A stretch of DNA of 64,000 nt from positions 4,154,001 through 4,218,000 of the forward strand of contig OZ245789.1 in assembly GCA_965228045.1 (NCBI GenBank), in the 5' to 3' direction. Under the pieces are notes generated by a model. The model saw nothing but the letters and a program-made list of their open reading frames with translations. It ran no database searches and had not been told where the DNA came from. Shown in pieces: positions 55,053 through 63,940 of the stretch (positions within the stretch are counted from its first letter, which is position 1; each line of letters begins with the position of its first letter). Source of the stretch: JANQEU01 sp965228045. Its GTDB lineage: Bacteria; Bacteroidota; Bacteroidia; Cytophagales; Cyclobacteriaceae. Position numbers and translations under genes: made by a program.

Positions 55053-56766
55053 TGAGCGGTATTTTGATGTTTATTTGTGTCCCAACCCCTTCCTGCGATC
55101 TTATGCTGTATTCTCCATGGCAAATGCGTGTTCTTTCTTCAATATTGCGAAGACCATTTCCGCGTTTCACTTTATCAGGATCAAACCCGATCCCATTGTC
55201 TTTCACTTCGAACGCGAGGGTATCCCCCTGTCTCATGAGTTGGATCTCCATCGACCGGGCCTTTCCATATTTCATGGTGTTGTTCATAGCTTCCTGGGCA
55301 ATTCTGTAGAGATGTCCTGCTTCAAAGTCACCGACCGCAGTGTCCTCGATATTATGATTGAATGAAATGGAAATGCTTTGCTCAAATTGCGAAACGAGTT
55401 CCTGAATTGCCTCCAACAGATGCCTTTCATCCAGAATTGCCGTGGAAAGGTTCCGGGAAAGGTTTCGGATTTCCTCGATCGCATTGTCCAGGACAGATTG
55501 GACTTTTTCTACCTGACCCCCATTATTGAGCAGCATGCTGGCCGCACTTAATTTCTGTCCAAGGTTATCATGAAGCTCCCGGGCGATATTGGACCTTTCT
55601 CGCTCCTGGACGTAAAGAAGTGAAAGGTTCGTCTCCCGCGCTTCTGTTACATCCTGTATGATGCCATAAAAAACCACTTTATCCCCGGTATTGTGCGGTT
55701 TTATAATGGTCTGACAATATCTGACCTGATCGGACCCCACGGCAAGGTACCTATGGGAAAGGGTATTTGGCTTTCGGTGCTGTACGGAGTCCTCAAATCT
55801 TGCTATGAAAAAATTTCTGTCGTCCGGATAAATGCATTGAGTCAATTTCTTGAAGGAAATAAAAGGAGTCTCTCTTGGGAAATTTAGCAAGTCGCAAAAA
55901 TTGGCGGAGATGGCCAGAATATCGTTGTCATCATCATATTCAAAACTTCCGGAAAGTGTCAGACTTTCCGCCTCCTGCAAGACCCGTTTAGTCCGGGACT
56001 GTACTTCTTCATTTCTGATTTTTTCCGAGATATCGCGCATCATTGATACGATCCCTGTGACTATACCATCTCTCATCAATGGAGTCTTTGTCACCTCCAG
56101 GACATGTAGCTTCCCCTCAGAATCGTTTATGCTGACCTGGTAGATATGGGGTTTTTCTTCATTGATAACTATTTCGTCAGAACGTCTGGTCTCTGATCCT
56201 GAAATGAAATGTCTCTCCGCTTTATCCAGTACCTGATCTCGTTTCATACCAAAAAACTCACAAAATGATCTATTTGCTTCCGTGATATTTCCGGCGGAGG
56301 ATTTAATGATCACCAGATCCACCAGGCTGTCAAACATGGTACTGAGTAAAGCACTTTTTTCTTCAAGCTCCTTCTTAAATTTCGTATGCTCCATGATATG
56401 AAGCCATTCATTATATGCCCTCTCGATCACAGTTGGCATTTTTCTTATGTTATCTTTCAAAACAAAGTCAGTCGCACCTTTATGGATCAGGGCTACTGCC
56501 TGCTCGTCACCGATGGTAGAAGAAAAAATAATAAATGGAATATCCTGGTTTATCCTTCGTGTTTGTACCAAAGCATCCTCACCAGTGAAGGATCCCAGAT
56601 TGTAGTCAGAAACAATGACATCCACAGGTGTTCCCAGAGACTCCCTCAACTCTTCAAGTGTGGAAATAACCTTAAGTCTGATGTCTTCACCTTCCGTTGC
56701 AATAGTGGCGGCCAGCAGTTCCGCATCTGATGGATTATCCTCCAGGTACAAGGCATTGATCTTCAT
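55027..56766 (-). CDS. Hybrid REC–PAS–PAS–HisKA_3 sensor kinase
   Basis: A 579-residue cytoplasmic kinase with no membrane segment. An N-terminal receiver domain (Asp54 in VIVSDYNLGS) precedes two PAS domains (about 145–255 and 260–380). A NarX/DesK-type HisKA_3 module has the phospho-acceptor His in NIARELHDNLGQKLSAA (near residue 400), and the ATPase domain (about 470–575) has DNGIGFD. Having a receiver at the N-terminus suggests it takes phosphate from another kinase and passes it to the NarL-type regulator encoded next. It is the first gene of the cluster; the 325-bp upstream gap should hold its promoter. Confidence 0.92.
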   Translation of the reverse strand: MKINALYLEDNPSDAELLAATIATEGEDIRLKVISTLEELRESLGTPVDVIVSDYNLGSFTGEDALVQTRRINQDIPFIIFSSTIGDEQAVALIHKGATDFVLKDNIRKMPTVIERAYNEWLHIMEHTKFKKELEEKSALLSTMFDSLVDLVIIKSSAGNITEANRSFCEFFGMKRDQVLDKAERHFISGSETRRSDEIVINEEKPHIYQVSINDSEGKLHVLEVTKTPLMRDGIVTGIVSMMRDISEKIRNEEVQSRTKRVLQEAESLTLSGSFEYDDDNDILAISANFCDLLNFPRETPFISFKKLTQCIYPDDRNFFIARFEDSVQHRKPNTLSHRYLAVGSDQVRYCQTIIKPHNTGDKVVFYGIIQDVTEARETNLSLLYVQERERSNIARELHDNLGQKLSAASMLLNNGGQVEKVQSVLDNAIEEIRNLSRNLSTAILDERHLLEAIQELVSQFEQSISISFNHNIEDTAVGDFEAGHLYRIAQEAMNNTMKYGKARSMEIQLMRQGDTLAFEVKDNGIGFDPDKVKRGNGLRNIEERTRICHGEYSIRSQEGVGTQINIKIPLNVQTSDSR

Positions 56767-57091
56767 ACGATCTTATTTTAGTGGATTTGACCATATGAAT
56801 AATCCCGATATAAATCAACGGTCAAATACAGGTGATTCAGTTAATTAGGAACTCCGAAGAAAGATCATATAGTTCAGTTATTTTTCAGAAATCCAAACTA
56901 AATGTTTTTTGTCCAAATATTCATAATAAATTTATTCCGTATGTTAAACAAAATCAAGAAATCCTTATACTAAAATCCGTTCTCTATAAATAAAGAAAAC
57001 TACCATTAGCAGGCGGATATCCCCCCAAATCAGATATATTTCAGTAAAGGCGGATTTTTTGCGTACATTCTATGCCACAAATAATCAAGCC
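56767..57091. other. Intergenic region of 325 bp between divergent genes
   Basis: An AT-rich gap with no ORF that looks real. It should contain promoters for the signalling cluster (minus) and the sugar isomerase (plus). Minus strand: TGTATTTG (complement of 56822–56829) is one base from the Bacteroidota -7 consensus. Plus strand: TAAATTTA near 56927 follows a TTG by about 15 bp. GGCGGAT occurs twice (57012–57018 and 57049–57055) just before the isomerase gene. No RNA gene is evident. Confidence 0.5.
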
Positions 57092-58123
57092 ATGAAAAAA
57101 CCCAGTAATTCCCGTAGAAGTTTTATCAAGTCCGTAGGTGTCACGGCAGGAATAATTGCCACAGTTCCTTCATTCGGATTTCCCTCCATTATCAGGAATT
57201 ATAACAAATCCTTTTCCATTATCAATGGGGTGAAATTCGGTGTGATCACTTATTCATTCAGATCTCTGCCGGATCAAAGTGCCGAGGCCACACTACAATA
57301 CATCAAGGACTCCGGAATTTCATACGTGGAACTGATGGGAGATCCTGCTGAAACTTATGCAGGAAAGCCGGAAAACCCGGTTGACTTCAGACAAGTTTGG
57401 CCTCTGTTCCGTGCACAGAGGGAAGGAACCATCACGGAGGACCAGGAGAAAGAACTCGCTGAGGCCAGGGCTCAGATGGAAGCTTACGCAAAAGAGGTAG
57501 CACAGTGGAGAGCATCTGCCTCGATGGACAAGTTTAAGGAAGTCCGCAAAATGTACAATGATGCGGGTGTGGAGATTTATGGGTTTAAACCCAATGCTTT
57601 TGGAGAGAATAATACCGACGCGGAAATTACATTTGGGATGAAAGCTGCCAGGGAATTAGGTGCCTCACATGTCACGCTTGAGCATCCTGGCAACGATGCC
57701 CATACCTTAAAGCTTGGCCAAATGGGAGCTGAAAACAAGATGAATGTAGCTTACCACGGACACGAGCAGCAAACCCCTACTTTCTGGGATACAGCTCTGG
57801 ACCAATCGAAATTCAATAGAATGAACATTGACATCGGTCACTACGTAGCTGCTGGCAACAGTGATCCTCTGGGAATCTTAAAGGAAAAGAATCAGTACAT
57901 CTCCAGCATGCACGTGAAAGACAGGCAGACTCCGGAAAACGGGAAAGGCAACGTGAAATGGGGTACCGGAGATACCCCTATTGTAGAAGTGGTGCAACTA
58001 ATGGCGAAAGAGAAGTATAAGTTTCCAGCCACTGTCGAGTTAGAATACGATATCCCGGAGGGATCAGATGCTGTTTCTGAAGTGAAAAACTGTCTGGAAT
58101 ATTGCAGAAAGGCTCTTAGTTAA
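57092..58123 (+). CDS. Tat-exported sugar phosphate isomerase/epimerase (xylose-isomerase-like)
   Basis: A protein of 343 residues with a twin-arginine signal (SRRSFIKSVGVTAGIIA). A TIM barrel of the AP-endonuclease-2/xylose-isomerase-like family follows, with metal-ligand segments TLEHPGND, NIDIGHY, SSMHVKDR and VELEYD. ATG 57092 is chosen: it starts the Tat signal, while the frame-opening TTG at 57059 does not. Exported members of this family occur in Bacteroidota near Gfo/Idh/MocA dehydrogenases that handle keto-sugars; here it stands alone. The substrate is unknown. Confidence 0.85.
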   Translation: MKKPSNSRRSFIKSVGVTAGIIATVPSFGFPSIIRNYNKSFSIINGVKFGVITYSFRSLPDQSAEATLQYIKDSGISYVELMGDPAETYAGKPENPVDFRQVWPLFRAQREGTITEDQEKELAEARAQMEAYAKEVAQWRASASMDKFKEVRKMYNDAGVEIYGFKPNAFGENNTDAEITFGMKAARELGASHVTLEHPGNDAHTLKLGQMGAENKMNVAYHGHEQQTPTFWDTALDQSKFNRMNIDIGHYVAAGNSDPLGILKEKNQYISSMHVKDRQTPENGKGNVKWGTGDTPIVEVVQLMAKEKYKFPATVELEYDIPEGSDAVSEVKNCLEYCRKALS

Positions 58124-58130
58124 CCTCTTC

Positions 58131-58730
58131 CTAAATGTGAAATTCCTGTTTACTGAGCTGTTCGTTCTTCCGGATCAGTCGGGAGTTTACTTTTATTTTG
58201 TTTTTAATAACAATAAAAAGAATGACTTTCCCTACCACGAATGATACGATCAGGTGAATGATATTGCTCATATGAGCGACTTCTTCCGAGAGACGCACCT
58301 CCCATAAAATATGTCTTGGGATGATAAAACATGCAGCAAACAGAAGAAATACGATTATTGAGACCCTTATCTGCGTTTGTTTCTCAGATCCGGGATCAAA
58401 GAAAAATAATAATGCGAGAGCCAAAGGAAAGAAGGATGTGAGTACAGCCCAATTCAAATTAAAAATATGATGGGTTATCCACACACTCAGTCCTACGGAA
58501 ATGAAAAGCACACCTTTACCAATACTTGTTTTTCCCCGAATGTTAAAATACAGGGAAACAAACATCAAGGCAATAAAGAAAGTGGCCAACCCCATCGTAA
58601 GACTGCTATTTATAAAATTGCCATAACCCACATAAAAGAAGTAAATTCCAATCAGGATGCAGGCAAGCACATTGGAAACATTATTGTGTGAAGATCGATC
58701 TTCCTCCTCCTGGTGATTGATGGGAATCAT
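58131..58730 (-). CDS. Polytopic membrane protein, unknown function
   Basis: A 199-residue protein with about six hydrophobic segments after a charged N-terminus (residues ~20–38, 45–63, 72–88, 93–110, 121–138 and 155–175). The C-terminus is basic and cytosolic. No family is recognised. It is convergent with the isomerase gene (7-bp gap) and divergent from the PadR operon. Confidence 0.7.
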   Translation of the reverse strand: MIPINHQEEEDRSSHNNVSNVLACILIGIYFFYVGYGNFINSSLTMGLATFFIALMFVSLYFNIRGKTSIGKGVLFISVGLSVWITHHIFNLNWAVLTSFFPLALALLFFFDPGSEKQTQIRVSIIVFLLFAACFIIPRHILWEVRLSEEVAHMSNIIHLIVSFVVGKVILFIVIKNKIKVNSRLIRKNEQLSKQEFHI

Positions 58731-58868
58731 TTAGACCGCGAAGTTAAGCTGCAAATAATACATTTTCAAGAACAACCTTATTCCAAATAAGTTGATACAA
58801 GATTTAATTGTACTATAGCGTGAATTGAAATAATAATTTGTAGTCAAACTCATTGATTTGAGTACCTT

Positions 58869-58880
58869 ATACCCGGGTAT
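58869..58880. promoter_or_regulatory. Palindrome ATACCCGGGTAT upstream of PadR gene
   Basis: A perfect 12-bp palindrome in the 254-bp gap between the membrane protein gene and padR, 104 bp before the PadR ATG. Its high symmetry and position make it a candidate operator; no experimental motif is known to me. Confidence 0.3.
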
Positions 58881-58945
58881 TGGTAACCCCTTGTAAGCAT
58901 TCTGCTTTCCATGAAGCCCTTTTCATTTTCATCAATGTGTTCCTT

Positions 58946-58969
58946 ATTAATATATTTTTCATATATTTA
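58946..58969. promoter_or_regulatory. AT-rich inverted repeat just before PadR start
   Basis: TTAATATAT (58946–58954) and ATATATTTAA (58960–58969) flank TTTTC and end 15 bp before the ATG at 58985. PadR proteins often bind AT-rich dyads in their own promoters, so autoregulation is plausible; low-complexity AT sequence could also explain it. Confidence 0.28.
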
Positions 58970-58984
58970 AGTAAATTATATATT

Positions 58985-59344
58985 ATGTCAAGTGAATATG
59001 TGAAAGGAACGATCAGAACCATCATTCTCAAGGTACTATCCGAAAACGAGCGGCTATACGGTTATGAAATAAGCCAGCTTGTCGAAGAAATGTCTGGTAA
59101 TGAGATCAAGCTGAAATATGGCGCACTGTATCCGGTATTATATAAACTTGAAAATGAGGGTCTGTTGACAACCACCACGGAAGTAGTGGACAATAGGGTC
59201 CGTAAATACTACGCATTGACAGATGAGGGTAGGAAGCTTGCCAAAGTGAAGATATCTGAATTACAACGATTCACGGAAACCTTAAAAAAGGTGCTAACTC
59301 CCTCGCCAAATACAAAACTTGGACTTGAAATTTCAGGAATATGA
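58985..59344 (+). CDS. PadR family transcriptional regulator
   Basis: A protein of 119 residues with the PadR winged-helix layout. RTIILKVLSENERLYGYEISQLVEE is the recognition fold, GALYPVLYKLENEGLLTTTTEV forms the wing, and KYYALTDEGRKLAK closes it. ATG 58985 is chosen, since the 35 codons before it in frame are hydrophobic nonsense. Its stop overlaps the ATG of the next gene (ATGA), coupling it to a membrane protein as in PadR–DUF1700-type pairs. Confidence 0.92.
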   Translation: MSSEYVKGTIRTIILKVLSENERLYGYEISQLVEEMSGNEIKLKYGALYPVLYKLENEGLLTTTTEVVDNRVRKYYALTDEGRKLAKVKISELQRFTETLKKVLTPSPNTKLGLEISGI

Positions 59345-60516
59345 ATTCGGAGCATGATAAAATTATCAGGGATTTTCTGGACAGACAGGGTCTTACGTTC
59401 GGGCCGCTAAGAGCTGAAATTATGGACCATTTGATTATGGACCTAAATGCCAGGCTCGTCAATGGACAGAAGTTTGAAGATGCCTGGCTCAGCATCACGT
59501 CAGACCTGCCGGAAAAACATTTTAAAAATATTGAAAATCAAACAATGGAATCAATCAACAAAAAACTCAACCTTAGCAAGGTATTTACCAGCCTGGCCAT
59601 AGCGTTACTGGTTGCCACTTCTGCCTTTAAGCTTATGCATCTGCCTGGCACCACGCTGCTTTTATTTTTGTCAATAATCGCAATTGGGTTCAGCTTCATT
59701 TCAGGCACTGTTTCAGGCATTTACCATCATCGAAATAAGAAAGGAAGCCTTTTACTTACCCTAACAATTATTGGAATCCTTACCTTCCTGCTTGCCTGGA
59801 CTTTTCTCACCTTACAGCTTCCCGGCGCCTTTTGGATCAGACTGATTGCTGTGGTCATGCTGGCTATATTATTTCCTATCCTCACCATATACTTTACGCG
59901 GGAAAACCCTGAAGACAATATTCTGACCTATCTCCACGTAAAGCATACGCCAGGGATCGAACGTTTCCTCATTATTCTGCTGACCCTGACCATTATTCTG
60001 AAATCCGCGTCCGTTTTTTTTGAATACCCCGCTCAGGTGAGCTGGGTCTTTATGGTACTTATCATATGTGCTGCCGGTCTCCAGTTTTTCGCCTACACCT
60101 GGCATCAGAATACTACTAATTCTTTTGGTCCGGAAACCTGGAAGACAGGATTGCTGATCGGCCTGTTCCTCTTTTATCTTCTTCCGGCGCTTGGAAGCAT
60201 GCTCAACACCGTAACGAGATCCCTGATGGCGGGAGGATTCTACTTAATAGCCGGCATAATTGCGGTAACGAGAGCAGGATCTTCAAAATATACACCGGCC
60301 ACATACGCCATCCAATTTGTGATCAGTGGGTTTTACCTGGTTTGGATGCTCATTCATCTTCAAATTCTTCCGGAGTCAGCAAATAGTGTGCTTTTTAACC
60401 CTTTGACATTGGTACTTTTATTGGTTGCACTCATTCTTACTAAAAAGCACTCTATGCTTAGAATGTATTCCATAATGGTAGTGGCGCATTTTATGTTTGA
60501 GTATCCTGTTGGCTAA
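59341..60516 (+). CDS. PadR-linked polytopic membrane protein
   Basis: A 391-residue protein. A cytosolic N-terminal domain of about 60 residues (HDKIIRDFLDRQGLTFGPLRAEIMDHLIMDL) resembles the DUF1700-like heads found beside PadR regulators. About nine to ten membrane segments follow, from residue 80 to the C-terminus. The stretch FKLMHLPGTTLLLFL recalls the first helix of gliding-motility GldL, also repeated in other Bacteroidota membrane proteins. It may respond to membrane or envelope stress under PadR control; the function is unknown. Confidence 0.75.
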   Translation: MNSEHDKIIRDFLDRQGLTFGPLRAEIMDHLIMDLNARLVNGQKFEDAWLSITSDLPEKHFKNIENQTMESINKKLNLSKVFTSLAIALLVATSAFKLMHLPGTTLLLFLSIIAIGFSFISGTVSGIYHHRNKKGSLLLTLTIIGILTFLLAWTFLTLQLPGAFWIRLIAVVMLAILFPILTIYFTRENPEDNILTYLHVKHTPGIERFLIILLTLTIILKSASVFFEYPAQVSWVFMVLIICAAGLQFFAYTWHQNTTNSFGPETWKTGLLIGLFLFYLLPALGSMLNTVTRSLMAGGFYLIAGIIAVTRAGSSKYTPATYAIQFVISGFYLVWMLIHLQILPESANSVLFNPLTLVLLLVALILTKKHSMLRMYSIMVVAHFMFEYPVG

Positions 60517-60555
60517 CGATTGATTCTGTTTTAAGGGATTGCGTAAATTGTCAGA

Positions 60556-61479
60556 ATGAAAAGACTCACCCTGACATTTTACGTGATCATTGCTCTGGTA
60601 AGGTACAATTCCTCCACAGCCCAGGAAATAGATCTCTGGGAAAATGAAATTCCTTTCAGCATTGACAATCCTAATTTTATTGAAGAAACTACCACGCGGG
60701 AAAACGGTATTGTCATAGTCTCTAAAGTCAAAAAGCCCACTCTCCGGCTATACCTGAATACAAATACCACCAACCCTGCTCCCGCCATGATCATTTGTCC
60801 CGGAGGTGCTTATGTCATAAATGCCATCGACCATGAGGGATATAAGGTGGCAGAATGGTTAAACTCAGTCGGGATCAAAGCATTTGTATTGAAATACAGG
60901 CTTCCGGAAGACACCATCATGACCAACAAATCCATGGTGCCATTGACGGATGCTCAGCAAGCAATACGCATCGTAAGATCAAGAAGTGTTGAGTGGAACA
61001 TCGATCCGGATAAGATCGGAATCATGGGCTTTTCGGCTGGTGGACACCTTGCCTCCACAGTGAGTACGCATTTCGAAATTGACGCCGGAAATATCGGTGA
61101 TCCCACGAGTCTGCGTCCTGATTTCTCCGTTTTGGTATATCCTGTCATCTCAATGGAGAAATACGGACATTCTTATTCTAAAACCCGCCTGATCGGTGAC
61201 GATCCTACTCCCGATCAGATGGAGTTTTTCAATAACCATAAATGGGTGGATGAGAATACGCCACCTACTTTTCTGGTGCACTCCAGTGATGACGAGGGAG
61301 TGCCAGTTGAGAATTCAATCAGGTATTTCCGGATGTTGGAAGAAAACAACGTGCCTGCCGCCCTCCACATCTTCAGCACCGGAGGTCATGGTTATGGCCT
61401 TAGAAATGAAAAAGGCCCTGAATCCGATTGGAAGACACTGCTGGTTGACTGGATGATACAAATGGGAATAAAAAAATAA
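60556..61479 (+). CDS. Secreted alpha/beta hydrolase (acetyl-esterase type)
   Basis: A 307-residue exported esterase with a probable signal peptide ending in SSTAQ (about residue 22). The oxyanion loop is ICPGGAYVIN, the nucleophile Ser is in GFSAGGHLAS, the Asp in VHSSDDEGVP and the His in STGGHGYGLR. The BD-FAE/esterase-lipase layout is typical of enzymes that remove acetyl groups from xylan-like glycans. It stands 39 bp after the PadR-linked gene, possibly with read-through, and ends at a hairpin shared with the convergent gene. Confidence 0.88.
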   Translation: MKRLTLTFYVIIALVRYNSSTAQEIDLWENEIPFSIDNPNFIEETTTRENGIVIVSKVKKPTLRLYLNTNTTNPAPAMIICPGGAYVINAIDHEGYKVAEWLNSVGIKAFVLKYRLPEDTIMTNKSMVPLTDAQQAIRIVRSRSVEWNIDPDKIGIMGFSAGGHLASTVSTHFEIDAGNIGDPTSLRPDFSVLVYPVISMEKYGHSYSKTRLIGDDPTPDQMEFFNNHKWVDENTPPTFLVHSSDDEGVPVENSIRYFRMLEENNVPAALHIFSTGGHGYGLRNEKGPESDWKTLLVDWMIQMGIKK

Positions 61480-61506
61480 GGATCCCACCTTGTCAGCGAG
61501 ATCCTT
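61478..61506. terminator. Candidate bidirectional terminator
   Basis: AAGGATC (61478–61484) pairs with GATCCTT (61500–61506) around a 15-base loop, between two convergent genes. An A-run precedes and TTCTTCC follows. The loop is rather long, so confidence is moderate. Confidence 0.4.
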
Positions 61507-61527
61507 CTTCCCCACAATCCATCACCA

Positions 61528-62070
61528 CTATAGAAAATCCTGACCTTCGAAATTAAACGTGGAGTCCGGATGGCTGATGGTTCCGTAGTAAACCAATCGG
61601 CTACCCCATGGACCTGAATAATATGCTCGAACAGATTGTGCATCATATATGGAGACGTTTAAAGTACCATTACCTACCAGAGAACCGACCATCTGGATGA
61701 TCAGGTTGATACCATTCTCATCTCTGGTCATCTGATAGTCCAGTATCCTGCCGTTCAAAGTAACTCCACCGAGTCCATTATATCCAACCAAACCAGGGTT
61801 GGAGGTTTGCAGTACCACCTCATCCCCATTTACTTTTATGAAGTTTCCATCATATACGAAAAACGAATTACCATATCTGCCCTGAAGTCTTTCCGCTTCA
61901 ATCACAAAAGCGCTGTCCCGTACCCAACTTTCTATTTCTGAAAGTTGCTCCTGTCGTATTTCCTGACGTTCATGCTTTCGCTGTTTTCTTATCTCTGATC
62001 TATCCTGAGCTTCAAGACCGGTCGTCATGAAAATTATGATCAACACCCATAAAAAAGTTCTCTCTTTCAT
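61528..62070 (-). CDS. DUF4251 domain protein, exported
   Basis: A 180-residue protein with an N-terminal signal (about residues 1–21, ending LEAQ). A charged coiled segment (EIRKQRKHERQEIRQEQ) follows, then a DUF4251 beta-sandwich (about 55–178) with the hallmark YNGLGGVTLNGRILDYQ. DUF4251 proteins are small periplasmic or surface proteins of Bacteroidota with no known activity. It is divergent from the small lipoprotein gene, with 152 bp between starts. Confidence 0.85.
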   Translation of the reverse strand: MKERTFLWVLIIIFMTTGLEAQDRSEIRKQRKHERQEIRQEQLSEIESWVRDSAFVIEAERLQGRYGNSFFVYDGNFIKVNGDEVVLQTSNPGLVGYNGLGGVTLNGRILDYQMTRDENGINLIIQMVGSLVGNGTLNVSIYDAQSVRAYYSGPWGSRLVYYGTISHPDSTFNFEGQDFL

Positions 62071-62222
62071 CTTCTTAATCCTTTCTGCTTTGACTCTATT
62101 AAAACAAAGTCCATGCCAAATAAGGACATTATTCTATTTGTTGTCTTATAACGTAACAATTGTTTATGTACAATCTTTATACTCGTGGAAGTGTCTCTTC
62201 GTTGTGATATAAAACCTTGTAA

Positions 62223-62654
62223 ATGAAGAACCAGCTACACACTTCAATCACCGGACTTCTCATTCTGTTATTGGCCTCATTCTCCTGTGAGATCAGTTGC
62301 AATGACTGTCTTGAACTGGAAACAAAAGAAATTTATATTCTGGACGAATCAGGAAATAACCTGATCTTCGGGGAAGACGCCATTTATGAGTTTGGAGATA
62401 TCAATATCCATACACCAAATGGTGAAATGGTCCACTTTTTCGCCAACGACGATCTGGGATCCATTACCATCATGTTGCCCGGCGATGAAGAGGCATATAG
62501 CATTGAACTCAATGAAAATGAGGTGGACCAGCTTGCATTTACTTTTAAGAAGAAAGACAGCAAAACCTGCTGCGGAAGTACTTACGTCACTACGAGTATC
62601 AAAGTGAATGGTGCAGAGGTAGATAATGCGGATTCCATCACAATCATAAAATAA
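62223..62654 (+). CDS. Small lipoprotein, unknown function
   Basis: A 143-residue lipoprotein with lipobox LASFSC (Cys near residue 22) and a second Cys-rich motif right after it (CEISCNDC). The mature part is beta-rich with a C-terminal CCGSTYVTTSIKVNGAEVD segment. The paired cysteines suggest disulphides. No family is recognised. It ends 27 bp before a perfect inverted repeat. Confidence 0.7.
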   Translation: MKNQLHTSITGLLILLLASFSCEISCNDCLELETKEIYILDESGNNLIFGEDAIYEFGDINIHTPNGEMVHFFANDDLGSITIMLPGDEEAYSIELNENEVDQLAFTFKKKDSKTCCGSTYVTTSIKVNGAEVDNADSITIIK

Positions 62655-62681
62655 CTGTAATTCCGGAATGATTGATCTTGA

Positions 62682-62701
62682 AGTTTCGGTAAACCGAAAC
62701 T
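62682..62701. terminator. Perfect 8-bp hairpin AGTTTCGG/CCGAAACT
   Basis: AGTTTCGG (62682–62689) pairs with CCGAAACT (62694–62701) around a TAAA loop, between the lipoprotein and PAS genes. It may be the lipoprotein terminator, although no T-run follows, or an operator for the PAS gene. Confidence 0.45.
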
Positions 62702-62745
62702 AGCTAAAATCGTACATGCTTTAATCACCTTTACCTAACAAATGC

Positions 62746-63183
62746 ATGGACGCACACCTTGATATTGATCACCTGGCCTCACTATTCGATTCTGATAAAG
62801 ATGCTTTCCAAAAAGAGATAGAAAATCTGAAAATAGGAGTTGGCATCTATGATTCTCACTCGAAACCAGTTCGATGCAACAAAGCGGCTTATGAACTGCT
62901 TGGATTATCAGAAGACCAATTTCTTGGGAAATCTGCAATGGATTCCTACTGGACTATCGTAAAGGAGGATGGCAGCAAATTTGAGCCGTCTGACTTTCCC
63001 ATAATCGAGGTCATCACGAAATATGAGCCAATTCTCGGTGTGATCATGGGTGTTTCGCGTCCGCTAAAAAATGACAGGGTCTGGCTGGAAGTAAACACAC
63101 ACCCAATATTGAAAGTCGGAGGATCCATCCGATATGTGATCTGCACATACAAGGACGTGACAAGTCGATATGAAAAGGATTAA
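62746..63183 (+). CDS. Stand-alone PAS domain protein
   Basis: A 145-residue cytoplasmic protein that is essentially a single PAS domain (about residues 25–140) with ENLKIGVGIYDSHSKPVRCNKAAYELLGLSE and a PAC-like end YVICTYKDVTSRYEKD. No kinase, cyclase or DNA-binding domain follows. It could act as a sensory subunit in trans or be a remnant of a larger sensor. It ends 9 bp before the convergent oxidoreductase gene. Confidence 0.85.
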   Translation: MDAHLDIDHLASLFDSDKDAFQKEIENLKIGVGIYDSHSKPVRCNKAAYELLGLSEDQFLGKSAMDSYWTIVKEDGSKFEPSDFPIIEVITKYEPILGVIMGVSRPLKNDRVWLEVNTHPILKVGGSIRYVICTYKDVTSRYEKD

Positions 63184-63192
63184 ACTCTTAAA

Positions 63193-63876
63193 CTAATAAT
63201 TACCTGAATCGTAGTAGGAAAGTCTTTCCATATCCCCAGGCAAAAAGACCTGCCTTCCGGGCTCATTCTTTCGGGCTGTCAGGAACATAGCATGAGCAAT
63301 GGTGGTGCTCCGTATATAGGATTTCTGGCTTGAGCCAATCATAAAAAAGGATAACACAAAGCAGGCGACTTTTCCAATCTCCTCTTTCAGACGTATCGGT
63401 CTCCTTTTGCCGATGACAAGTGAAGGTCTGTATATCTTGAGGGCTGGTAATCGTAGCCTGGTCAGGCCTTTTTCCACTTGCCCTTTCACAGTGTTATAAT
63501 ATAATACAGGGTTTGAGCTGGCGCCGACTGAAGTTACAATGTGAAACGATTGAAAATTTGGTTGGTCTCTCGCCAACTTTGCCATGATCAATGGAAAATC
63601 CAGGTTGATCCTGCGAAAAAGTTCCTGATCTGAATTTTTGCGGTAAGCCATTCCCAGGCAGCAATAAATATGATTGGCATCAAAAAGATCCCCATACTTC
63701 ACAAGTTCATAAAATTCCTCAAGAACTACATTTTTCAGAATTGGGGAATCAACGTCTAATGGCTTCCTGGTAATGACAGTGATCTTCCCGTAGTAATCGG
63801 AGCTCAGTATAAGTTTGAGCAAAGACTCACCTACCAAACCAGTGGCACCTACCAGTACCGCGGATGGTTTTGACAT
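63193..63876 (-). CDS. NAD(P)-binding Rossmann protein (HTATIP2/atypical SDR type)
   Basis: A 227-residue atypical short-chain dehydrogenase-like protein. The N-terminal dinucleotide motif is VGATGLVGESLL, the central strand reads CCLGMAYRK, and a Y-x-x-x-K pair occurs in LYYNTVKGQVE with TSVGASS before it. The architecture matches bacterial relatives of HTATIP2/TIP30. The substrate is unknown. Confidence 0.85.
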   Translation of the reverse strand: MSKPSAVLVGATGLVGESLLKLILSSDYYGKITVITRKPLDVDSPILKNVVLEEFYELVKYGDLFDANHIYCCLGMAYRKNSDQELFRRINLDFPLIMAKLARDQPNFQSFHIVTSVGASSNPVLYYNTVKGQVEKGLTRLRLPALKIYRPSLVIGKRRPIRLKEEIGKVACFVLSFFMIGSSQKSYIRSTTIAHAMFLTARKNEPGRQVFLPGDMERLSYYDSGNY

Positions 63877-63908
63877 ACAGCTTGTTGGTTAGAACACATT
63901 CAATATAC

Positions 63909-63926
63909 AAAAGTCAATCGACTTTT
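63909..63926. repeat. Inverted repeat AAAAGTC/GACTTTT
   Basis: AAAAGTC (63909–63915) and GACTTTT (63920–63926) flank AATC, in the short divergent gap between the HTATIP2-like gene and the right-edge gene. It may be an operator or part of overlapping promoters. Confidence 0.3.
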
Positions 63927-63940
63927 AAATTTTACATATA

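Noticed and set aside
56925..56936. Palindrome AATAAATTTATT in the 325-bp gap
   Set aside because: Expected by chance in very AT-rich DNA.
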